From: Agapanthus africanus
Lineage: Eukaryota; Streptophyta; Magnoliopsida; Asparagales; Amaryllidaceae
NCBI GenBank assembly: GCA_030015575.1
Contig: JASDDO010000006.1
Coordinates: forward strand, 204,791,632-204,855,631
Length of the DNA: 64,000 nucleotides
Direction of reading: 5' to 3'
Under the pieces are notes generated by a model. It saw nothing but the letters and a program-made list of their open reading frames with translations, had not been told where the DNA came from and did no database searches. Made by a program: the position numbers and the translations under genes. Of the stretch, positions 1-9,219 are shown one piece after another (position 1 is the stretch's first letter; the number at the start of each line of letters is the position of its first letter).

Positions 1-687
1 GGGTAGGGTGCCTAACGGAGCGCTTGCGTAACGTTTGGGCGGAGTTCAATGGAAAATAACGGGAAAAGGAAATGAGCAAAGAAACATTAACTTACAATAC
101 CGTATTTGTTCTTAACAACGATAATTACAATCATTCACAAAAACGACCCAAAAAGAGAGAACAAAAAGAACAAAGAAAAGAAAAGATTACAAGTAAGTAA
201 GGGCATGGAATTTAAAGTGCAAGAAAGTAAAGCATGAATGTAAAGCAAGTAATAAAAAGCAAGAAAGAAATAAGCAAGAAAATAATTACAAGAACACTAG
301 AACTCAAGACAAGCATGGGATCAATAGCCAACTCTTAAACTTGCAAGCTCAATCAAGAGGTTGCAAGATCAAGAGAAGGGTAAAGAACTCATGTGAAATG
401 AAACACTAATTCCACAAGAAGATACAACCCTTGAAATCAATAACAAACCCTTAAACTTTCAAGCTCAATGAAGAAGTTGAAAGATCAAGAGAAAGCAAGG
501 ATCTCAAGGGGAAGTTAAACAAAAGAGAATGATACAAAAACCTCATCTTCATTGATCTTCCACTCACAAAGCCCTCACTACAATTTTCATGGAGAAAAGA
601 ATGAAGAAGAAGAAGAAGACTAAACTACACTAAATCCTACAAAAGAGGCAAAAGAAGTTAACACCAAAAGCATGGCAAGTTCTGGGG

Positions 688-695
688 TATTTATA
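688..695 (-). promoter_or_regulatory. TATA box of ATH1 3' LTR
   Basis: TATAAATA on the minus strand, conserved at the same LTR position in the other copy (6514-6521) and in ATH3 (23445-23452). The GC palindrome pair begins about 85 bp upstream in each. Confidence 0.6.
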
Positions 696-780
696 GGAAG
701 GGAACTGGAAACCTAGGGCAAGAATCTGCCCCTACAAGAAAAGACCAACATGCCCCTGAAAAACGACAACGAGAGGAGAC

Positions 781-837
781 TAAATGGCCGCGGTTCCGCC
801 GCCTAAGCGCGCTTATGCCGAGGAACCGCGGCCGTTT
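781..837. promoter_or_regulatory. GC palindrome pair, ATH1 left LTR
   Basis: Two GC boxes on either side of a roughly 24-bp spacer. The boxes are inverted to each other (GGCCGCGGTTCC and GGAACCGCGGCC), with flanks TAAAT and GTTTA extending the stem to about 16 of 17 pairs. One of ten copies of this module in the window. Confidence 0.75.
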
Positions 838-1294
838 AGAGGAGTTAGGCCATGAAATTTGGTGGTTTTCCATAGTTTTTAGTACTCTTCAGTGTGGTAT
901 ATGACTTTTTCTCAGAAACTTTTCCCATTTCTTCCAGAATTTCAGTAGATCAAAAGGTGATGTGATGTGGATCATTTGCCAAGATTTCCTCGAGCTTCGC
1001 GTAGATATGTTGGATCTTGTGTTGACATTGAGCTTTGTGCACGAAAATGACATCGATTTTCCATTTTGTCCCTTAAACTGGTGTGTGGCAACATACGGAT
1101 AGAGAGCGGAGACCCGTGTTTTATCTGTTGTTGGCAGTAATCCGGAATTTGACATACTTTTCTATGAATTTCACTGTCTAAAGCTAAGAACCAGTATCCT
1201 GTAAATATGTAGCAAACTCTGATTAAAAGCACCTGCCTATAACCAAATGAACGTAAGAATAGGCAGTATAAAATGCAATATTCTGGTATGAACA

Positions 1295-2668
1295 AATACC
1301 CCCAAATTTAACTTTTGCTCGTCCCGAGCAAAACCAATTATTCACAAAAAAGTCCTAACCGCACTTTCGCAGGGAACGCGATTGCACTGAGCACGTGCAA
1401 CAAGCCGTTAAACCCCTAGGTGTCCCTAGTAGGAGGAGTGTTGTCTCCTGAGGGTTTTCAACGGATCACACCCACAAAATCCCGTCAAGCTAGTGTCATA
1501 AGTTAACATTGATTCTACTCATACAGTTTAGTATTTACGTTAGAAATTCTATCATCCTAAGCTAGAAATATCCAACCCTTATTTTTCACACCTCCTATCT
1601 ATTTATCCTTGGAACTCCTGAGTTTTCCTTCTAAAGTGCGGCCTCAAATCAGGGATTTTTATCAACTTTACAGAAAACACAAGTCTTATTCTTTATTTCT
1701 ATCTTTTATCCAAACATCGATTGTATACCCCTACGTGTGTGTGTATTTGCACCTCTACACTCAAGAATTCAATTCAAGCTATAATACCCTTGCCCTAATA
1801 CCTAATACTACTTCTTTTCAATAAAGATGGACGGATTTGCTCACACACCTTTCATGCGACTATTAATGCTTCTTGAGGCACTAACGACCGATTACTGAAT
1901 GTGTGAACTTTAAAGCGTAAATAGCAGTTTCCAGGTCTTGACTTTATTTTTCTTTTTCTTTTTCTTTTTTCTTTTTCAAGACCGGATATATTTTTCAATA
2001 TGCTCTTTTGTTGTTTAGCTTTAAATACCGTTTTTTCTTTCATACTAGGCTTTCAGGCAAGAGTATTTCTAGGTATCCTCTACTATCCCAAGTTTCAAGG
2101 TGCGTGAGTGCAGTTTGTAGGGTATGTACTTTCTAAATTTGAACTCAAGAAAAGAAACTATTTTTCAGACTTATCCTCCAGTAAAGCTTCAATACTTTCC
2201 CTTCATCTTGACTTAACTCAAGAACTGAACTCAACGTATACTTACCAAAGTTAGACAGAATGATGGTTATTTTTAGGGTTTTCAATTCCTAAGCCTAGAA
2301 TTTAGTTATTTCTAATATATCGACTAAACTTTCGGAATAAAGATCTAAGTTACCCTATTAGCTAACTTGACGACAAAGTTTTTATATTTTTGGAATTTTT
2401 TTCGATTTTTGTGGGTTTTTAATAAGGTATGCAAATGCAAAATATACAAATGAATGCGAAGGAAGAAAGCTTACCGAGTACACCTCCAAACTTAAACTTG
2501 ACAGTACCCTCACTGTCAGGCTATACCAAGAGGGTCAAAATTGCCGGCGCTCCCTAAAAACAAATTATATACAACAAAGAAAACAAAACAAAAAATATAT
2601 ACACAAAAAGAGTTCCCCCCAAACTTAAGTGAAACAGTGTTTCCACTGTTAAGCGATGAAGTTCAGGA
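1295..2668 (-). other. ATH1 3' non-coding region with polypurine tract and conserved RNA block
   Basis: No reading frame of note. On the sense strand the polypurine tract AATTTGGGGGTATT abuts the 3' LTR (1295-1308). Next to it is an inverted repeat TTTTGCTCG/CGAGCAAAA around 1313-1333. The block at 1378-1465 is almost identical to parts of ATH2 and ATH4 and can fold into several hairpins. A further perfect stem TGACAGT/ACTGTCA lies at 2499-2518 and is shared with ATH2, with a changed loop. Purine-tract-like sequences recur at about 2484-2492 and 2615-2625. Confidence 0.7.
1378..1465 (-). other. Conserved structured block near Athila 3' end (ATH1 copy)
   Basis: Stems that pair perfectly: TTGCAC (1382-1387) with GTGCAA (1395-1400); CTAGG (1416-1420) with CCTAG (1425-1429); AGGAG (1434-1438) with CTCCT (1445-1449). 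An outer stem CCGTT-AAACCC (1405-1415) with GGGTTT and AACGG (1452-1464, two-base bulge) encloses the last two hairpins, forming a three-way junction. Copies lie at 12650-12735 and about 41248-41335. Confidence 0.6.
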
Positions 2669-4348
2669 TTAGGGGGGAAAGAACAGTGTCATGCTATACA
2701 AGGCCTTACACAGGCCAAAAGTTAACACCAACCATTCAAAAATTCTATCTCTGTAATATGCGGGTTGGTGAAAGAAGGTGAAGAGGAAAGAAATGGAGAA
2801 TACGCGAGACCGTATGTAGATAGAAGCGGGATACGGTCTCGGTATATCAGAAGAAGAAGAATGGCGGAAGGGAGAAAGAAGTGGAATACGAACTTGGGGG
2901 TGGAAATGGAGTGAATAGATTAGCACAATTTGTGATGACTGATGTGTAAGAAGAGTTTGTGCTAATCTATTAACCCATCGAGAAATGGGGTCAAATCCCT
3001 CAAGATTCGTGAGAAACCATGGGTACGCCGAACTTGGTAAACCAGACACAGGGAGTGAAAATGATACAGTTTCTTGCAATGTCGGAACGATGGAAAGGAT
3101 GGGGGGAAGTGATTGAGGAAGGGTATCGGTTAAGGATTCTGGAGGGTGTACACAGTCAATGACAGGGACATGATGAATTGGAAAATCCGACTCATCAAGC
3201 AAAACTGGTTCATCCTAAAAAATATCCTCAAAATTCTCCTCAAAATTCAGCACATCCATGCATTTATCCTCAAAATCCAGACGCATATGGGGTTCGGGAA
3301 AAGCATTTAATGACTCGGGATGATGAACTGGAGAGAAAAACTCAGCCAAATCTGTGGGTTCATCATCCAAAATATTCCCAGCATCAATATCCTCAATCAA
3401 GTGAAAATCTATATTCTCAGACACCTCAACAAAAGCATGGATATTAATCAATTCAGGTTCTAGAGTGGAGGTGTAGAGGTCAAAAGGATTGGGTGTGGTT
3501 TCAATTGAAAAGGACCCTTCACAATCGGGCAAATCAAACACTACAAAGTCACACAACTCATTATCTGTTCTATCTTTAATCAATGAATCGTTTGGAACAC
3601 TAGATAGGCATTCAAGACCGGAGTTGTGGGATTCAAGTTGAAACGGGTAGGCTTGATTCGGAAGGGGGTACAACTCACTTTCTCGACTCAAATTCTCAAC
3701 CTGTCCTACCGCCTCTTCATACATTGGAAAATTTGGAGCTAGTTGAAAACTAGCTACCGGGTCACTAGGTTGTATGAGGGCGGCCATGGACGCATTTAAA
3801 TCCATCATCTGTTGGTACGACGCTACCCTAAAGTCTTCCAAAGACTGTTCCAGACTAGACATGGGTTATGAAGGGGTTTTAGTAAAAGATTCAAAGTTGT
3901 TTGGATACTGAAAACTCCCAAATGGCGGTTCAGAAGCAATGTCTAGGGAAGGTGCAAAAGTCGGGTAGGACTGGTAGGAATTGAATGGCTGGACAGGAGC
4001 AGGATCAACATTTGGATAAGAAGGTGAATGGAATTGTTGATCCCAAGAATCTGTAGTGGTGAAAGGAGTGAAAGATCGGCTACATGATTGTTCAATATGT
4101 TCAGCGATAGACAAAGGACGACTTGCAAAAGGGGTATCAACATAAGAGGGTGGGGGAGGTTGAAAAGGTTGATACAAAATGGAATGCGGAGTGCAAGTGT
4201 TTGTCCTAGACGCTTCTATGCGATCTTTCAATGAAACTTTGGGCATGGAGGGATCGTTTGATGTTCGGCCAAAGCAAGAACCGTAGGAAGTTATGTCTGG
4301 TTGTGGGTACCAAAGTTCGGCAAGAGTTTTGCGAGGTGGGGTACCCAT
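2669..4348 (-). pseudogene. ATH1 reading frame at gag position, unknown product, two in-frame stops
   Basis: A single minus-strand frame of 560 codons begins at an ATG at 4346-4348, about 1.04 kb downstream of the primer site, which is where gag starts in ATH2 and ATH3. It is interrupted by TAA at 3866-3868 and TAG at 3215-3217, then ends at 2669-2671. The first part (about 160 residues) starts MGTPPRKTLAELWYPQP and is rich in proline, serine and aromatic residues. The second (215 residues) is strongly acidic. The third (about 180) is rich in serine, proline and phenylalanine; its last 80 bp align at DNA level with the end of the ATH2 frame. I see no zinc knuckle, protease or polymerase motif. 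It may be a gag-derived or captured sequence; function unknown. An upstream in-frame extension to 4492 is possible but looks like leader. Confidence 0.5.
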
Positions 4349-5387
4349 GATATGAAAAGAGAAAGAAAGAATTGAAGAGAAAAGGAGGGGAAAAAGAATG
4401 TGATTTTTTTTTAGGTAGTTATTAACAAAAGAATGAAATATACACACAAAAAGAATCTGAACAAAAACAATCACGACACAAAAATACCACATACCTAATC
4501 GTTCTAGGGTTCACCTAGGTCAACTAGACCTGCTCCAGAACTTGATTGTCGAAGTAAAACTGTGTCGAGAAACGGGCTCAAGATACACTGATCACGAGGC
4601 CAGGTAAGTGCAGAGATAAGGGAAGGTTTTCCAATGCTTTCGCGAAGTTTCTTAATTAAATAACTCTTTCTCTTTTGGCGGTTTCGCCGTTAACACTTTC
4701 CTAGACACCCCGTAAACAATATACCGTTAAGAGAGGTTCTAAACACAGTTAACTTCTCCTAGTGAGCGCGAAGTCCTTAAGGATTAAAGTCTAGTTTCTT
4801 TTAAATTTTGTGCGGGTAAACGTTATGCTCAAGTTCGTGATTTGTGGGCAACGGAAAAGGTGATGAAATCCTTTACCGTATGTTGTGGGGTTCGCTTGCC
4901 CTTAAGTCCGTATTAATGTATGCAATGCGCAATTCAAAAAAAATTCTATAAAGAATCAAACAATCATTTTTTAGTTTAAGCACGGCACTGCAACAAATAC
5001 GGGTTAGTCAATTTTTAGCGTTTGCTAGCGAACCTGCAAAGAATCCTGCAAAGAATAGTATATTGGATGCGTCGGATTTGAGAAGAAGGTGTTAGTAAAG
5101 TACGTACCGTTAAGTTTTTGGGTTAGGAAACCCCCGTTGAATCAAATCCGGTAAGCTTGAAAAGTTCGTTTGCGCGGGTCAAACTACCCGGATCTTTGGC
5201 ACTGTACTTTGCAATCACCTTAGCCTTGAACGTACACTTTGCTCCCCACAATCGCCGTTCGCAACAAAAATCTGCAGACTTGCTCACAAAAATTATCAAA
5301 AATAACAAAAAGATTTTTTTTTATTTTTATAAATATATACAAAAAGAATATTAACCCGAATAACAAGAAAGAAAATACGCTACCGTC
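4349..5387 (-). other. ATH1 5' leader, non-coding
   Basis: Lies between the primer site and the 2669-4348 frame. It resembles the leaders of ATH2 and ATH3 in short stretches (for example TTTCCTAGACACC near 4697 and GAAGTCCTTA near 4770). No GC palindrome pair is seen here, unlike ATH2 and ATH3. Confidence 0.55.
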
Positions 5388-5405
5388 TCCCCGGCAACGG
5401 CGCCA
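5388..5405 (-). other. ATH1 primer-binding site, tRNA-Asp type
   Basis: Minus strand reads TGGCGCCGTTGCCGGGGA, complementary to the 3' end of plant tRNA-Asp, two bases inside the 5' LTR boundary. The same site occurs in ATH2 and ATH3. Confidence 0.85.
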
Positions 5406-5407
5406 TT

Positions 5408-7120
5408 TGATTGAAAGAATTAAAGTTAACCGCAATCAAGACGGTGTCGCTATGCAGCTAGCCGGTTGAGCACGGGTCGATCCACAGGGAGATGGTTGTA
5501 TTTCCGTTCTTGTCTTAGACGAGTCAATAAAGAATTTGTATATGTTTGTTCAGACTAACCTATGTGTATTATATTCAAGTATGAAGTTGTTAAGAAAAAG
5601 ATACGAAATTGTAAGATAAAGAAATCCGTACTCAAAACCTTTGGGCCGAGTCTTGACCAATTGAAGCTAGAGCAATCGGCAACAACGTGGATTAGGGGAT
5701 TTAAGCACGGTATTCATGGAATCCGGCTTATTTACCCTTGTCCTTCCGTTCTTGTCTTTTGCTTTTGCCTCCGGCCAAACCGAACGCAACCGGTCGCGGT
5801 TAGGAATCACCGTTACCTTGGTAGGGTAGGGTGCCTAACGGAGCGCTTGCGTAACGTTTGGGCGGAGTTCAATGGAAAATAACGGGAAAAGGAAATGAGC
5901 AAAGAAACATTAACTTACAATACCGTATTTGTTCTTAACAACGATAATTACAATCATTCACAAAAACGACCCAAAAAGAGAGAACAAAAAGAACAAAGAA
6001 AAGAAAAGATTACAAGTAAGTAAGGGCATGGAATTTAAAGTGCAAGAAAGTAAAGCATGAATGTAAAGCAAGTAATAAAAAGCAAGAAAGAAATAAGCAA
6101 GAAAATAATTACAAGAATACTAGAACTCAAGACAAGCATGGGATCAATAGCCAACCCTTAAACTTGTAAGTTCAATCAAGAGGTTGCAAGATCAAGAGAA
6201 GGGTAAAGAACTCATGTGAAATGAAGCACTATTCCATAAGAAGATACAACCCTTGAAATCAATAACAAACCCTTAAACTTTCAAGCTCAATGAAGAGGTT
6301 GAAAGATCAAGAGAAAGTAAGGATCTCAAGGGGAAGTTAAACAAAAGAAAATGATACAAAAACTCTCATCTTCATTGATCTTCCACTCAAAAAGCTCTCA
6401 CTATAATTTTCATGGAGAAAAGAATGAAGAAGAAGAAGAAGAAGACTAAACTACACTAAATCCTACAAAACAGGCATAAGAAGTTAACACCAAAAGCTTG
6501 GCAAGTTCTGGGGTATTTATAGGAAGGGAACTGGAAACCTAGGGCAAGAATCTGCCCCTATAAGAAAAGACCAACATGCCCCTGAAAAACGACAACGAGA
6601 GGAGACTAAATGGCCGCGGTTCCGCGGCCTAAGCGCGCTTATGCCGAGGAACCGCGGCCGTTTAGAGGAGTTAGGCCATGAAATTTGGTGGTTTTCCCTA
6701 GTTTTTAGTACTCTTCAGTGTGGTATATGACTTTTTCTCAGAAACTTTTCCCATTTCTTCCAGAATTTCAGTAGATCAAAAGGTGATGTGATGTGGATCT
6801 TTTGCCAAGATTTCCTCGAGCTCCGCGTAGATATGTTGGATCTTGTGTTGACATTGAGCTTTGTGCACGAAAATGACATCGATTTGCCATTTTGTCCCTT
6901 AAACTGGTATGTGGCAACATACGGATAGAGAGCGGAGACCCGTGTTTTATCTGTTGTTGGAAGTAATCCGGAATTTGACGTACTTTTCTATGAATTTCAC
7001 TGTCTAGAGCTGAGAACTAGTATCCTGTAAATATGTAGCAAACACTGATTAAAAGCACCTGCCTATAACCAAACGAGCGTAAGAATGGGCGGTATAAAAT
7101 GCAATATTCTGGTATGAACA
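5408..7120 (-). repeat. ATH1 5' LTR, 1713 bp
   Basis: Begins TG at 5408 and ends CA at 7119-7120 on the plus strand. The TATA box (minus strand) is at 6514-6521 and the GC palindrome pair at 6607-6664. The 3' half closely matches the ATH3 LTR over about 200 bp (6770-6970 versus 23697-23900), although other parts of the two LTRs diverge. Confidence 0.9.
6607..6664. promoter_or_regulatory. GC palindrome pair, ATH1 right LTR
   Basis: Same module as 781-837. The first box is a complete palindrome here (GGCCGCGGTTCCGCGGCC); the second is GGAACCGCGGCC. TATA lies about 85 bp downstream in the sense direction. Confidence 0.75.
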
Positions 7121-7282
7121 AGCTACCTAATTTTTGAAATTCGATTCCACAACATCTTTTAGGTTTATTTTCTTTCATTAATCTCATTAATGAATGTCCT
7201 ATCATTTAATTCCACCTAAACATCACAGATAAATACAACGTACACTTATGCCATCCGCATTCGCCTCGATGTCCCGTCTGCA

Positions 7283-7306
7283 CCGTTAGGTTAGGTAACT
7301 AACGGC
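7283..7306 (-). other. Leader hairpin with conserved bulge, COP-A copy
   Basis: On the sense strand CCGTTAG-TTA pairs with TAA-C-CTAACGG, leaving one bulged C. The COP-B leader has the equivalent at about 28228-28252 with the same bulge, followed in both by GACGGGAC. Confidence 0.5.
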
Positions 7307-7524
7307 AGAGCTGGGCAGGGCTAGCGCGGGTGTAAAACATAAGCAACGTCTATATAATATATCATATATACTATATACTATATCTATCTGAACATATCAC
7401 AGATAACGCAGCAGAAAATATCATATGAAATATTTGATATACTAGGACGTCCGTGTTTTATTTTGAGCCTATATAAAAATCGGATTCCACGGTCGTGATG
7501 AATAGCCAATCCCACACCCTAGAC

Positions 7525-7620
7525 CCCTACGAGAGAGGCAAGCAACCCTACCAATTCTAGAGTTAGGAGACCGGACTCGACTCCTCGAGATGGTCTCCCA
7601 CTGGACCCTAGAACCCGGTT
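7525..7620 (-). other. Copia leader multi-stem unit, COP-A copy
   Basis: Perfect stems, read on the plus strand: GGAGACC (7566-7572) with GGTCTCC (7592-7598), inner CTCGA with TCGAG, outer TTCTAG with CTAGAA. On the sense strand it is followed by the tail CTCGTAGGGGTCTAGG. Equivalent units are at 24062-24160 and, twice, at 27779-28010. Confidence 0.55.
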
Positions 7621-8970
7621 GCTTGTGCTCCCCGCCTTGGGTCTATCCTAATGCGGAAAAGTAAATAATATACAATGGTGACATCATCCTCAACCCGGAA
7701 GTGCCCCAATAAAAGAATATTACATACAAGTTATTTACATGAATGAAAAAGAAAAACACTCATCTCACATAACAACCCCCGGCTATTCAAACACGACGAT
7801 CTAATATAACATATCCAGCAACACATAACATCACATGTCATCAGCGTAAGTAAATATGCCCATCCCAATTGTCGTTGACATATAACAACGAAACCGGCGA
7901 TATCACATATTACACTTACGGTCGCAGAAAAGAAAGTGTAAAACTAAAACAGTTGGAATCCGCAACCTCCTTAGACATCGCATGCCTAATCAAATGAATT
8001 CCTTAGACATCGCATGCCTAATAATTATAAACCCCGCATTTTAGTCTCAAAATTGAAAACTCTTTTCAATATCAAGTTGGGAAATTCAACAAGATTCCCG
8101 ACATCCTGATCGAATGCTCGTCGCAAACTTTAGTAGACGGCCGCACCCCCGGATGCCGTCGACGAAGTGCACTAAGGCGGAACACCGCTGCCGCGAGCAC
8201 CCGAACGGATGCTTTTGGCGACGGGGTTCTCCTACAGTCACTTGGTCGGGGCTATGGGGCGTGGCTGTCTATTAAGTTTACCCAGCGAGTATCCGTGTAC
8301 GCTACGTGATTGCGACAGACTTTTGATCGCATCAAAATTCCATGGCAACCGATCAATTGAGACTAAAGTGCTATGTTTATAATATTCAAATCAGTTATCT
8401 CATAACTATTTGTGAATTCCAAATATTGTATCACATTCCAGATAAATAGACAATGTTAAACTTTCCGATCGAATAATCAAACACCCAAGTTTTCCCAAAT
8501 AGCTCAACACTTGAGGGGAGTTTAAAAACATCCATTTCATGCCACAGTACCAACGGTCCAGCCGTAGAAGGGTCAAGCCAACGCCTCACATGTGGCACGT
8601 CGTACTACCCCAAACCCTAAGGTTCAAAAGGCAGTTCAAGACGGTCACATAATCGAGTTAAGGTTTGTTGTCCTCTACAGGGTCCATTGCATTACTTGCA
8701 TGATTTAGACGTTCTTAAACTACGGAAAAATCCAACACTTGGAAATTTTCCAGCAGGGGAAAAAGTGAGTTATTGATATCCGGGCGAACTTTTGAACACT
8801 TTCTAAATTACCCGGAAAAACACAGACAAAGTTAAACTTTCCGATTGAATCAACGAACTCCCAATACAACCCAGAAAACTCAACACTTGAGTATAAATTA
8901 AAAATTCTCAGAAAACACAGGAACTATACATGAACATTACTGTGAAAACAGTGTAGCATAAAGCTACAGA

Positions 8971-9023
8971 ATGGCCGCGGAACAGCCGCTCCACCTAGGG
9001 TACGGCCGCGGTTCCGCGGCGCC
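8971..9023. promoter_or_regulatory. GC palindrome pair, COP-A leader
   Basis: Boxes GGCCGCGGAACAGCCGC and GGCCGCGGTTCCGCGGC separated by about 16 bp, roughly 200 nt downstream of the primer site in the sense direction, the same place as in COP-B. Confidence 0.7.
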
Positions 9024-9206
9024 TTGATTGAATTGAGGTCACGTGCTGCACAGTAATTCCTAGAAAACCCTGCTGAATTTTTTGAGTATTTTTAATTAGG
9101 AAAAATCCACAGTTTTAAAAAATGTACAGAGAAGGGTTTTGATTAGGGTTTCGGGGTTCGATGGGGTTTCTAACTTCGTCTACACTTCGCCTAAAGCTTT
9201 AGCTAG

Positions 9207-9218
9207 GCTCTGATACCA
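9207..9218 (-). other. COP-A primer-binding site, initiator tRNA-Met
   Basis: Minus strand reads TGGTATCAGAGC, the standard plant tRNA-iMet complement, one base from the LTR. Confidence 0.9.
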
Positions 9219-9219
9219 C

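Larger units (their letters stand above)
1..1294 (-). repeat. ATH1 3' LTR, truncated by window start
   Basis: Matches 5824-7120 of the right LTR, so about 416 bp are missing at the left. It ends in CA at 1293-1294. On the sense (minus) strand a TATAAATA box lies at 688-695, and a pair of GC palindromes lies upstream of it at 781-837. Confidence 0.9.
1..7120 (-). mobile_element. ATH1: Athila-type non-autonomous LTR retrotransposon, reverse, left end outside window
   Basis: Bases 1-1294 repeat at 5824-7120 with roughly 3% difference by eye, giving two LTRs around a 4.1-kb interior. A tRNA-Asp-type primer site next to the right LTR and a TTTGGGGG-type purine tract next to the left LTR fix the orientation as reverse. 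The interior has no gag, protease, RT or integrase that I recognise, only the frame at 2669-4348. It is placed in Athila because LTR ends, primer site and the 3' block match ATH2, whose gag and protease are Athila-like. It lies in the leader of COP-A; the right flank is AGCTA, and the left target duplication cannot be checked. Confidence 0.85.
7121..9206 (-). other. COP-A 5' leader with structured segments, non-coding
   Basis: No gene. Shares short conserved segments with the COP-B leader in the opposite orientation: the roughly 100-nt multi-stem unit (about 7525-7620), a bulged hairpin (7283-7306) and a GC palindrome pair (8971-9023). The remainder (about 7650-8960) holds nothing I recognise apart from leader-like DNA. 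Confidence 0.65.
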
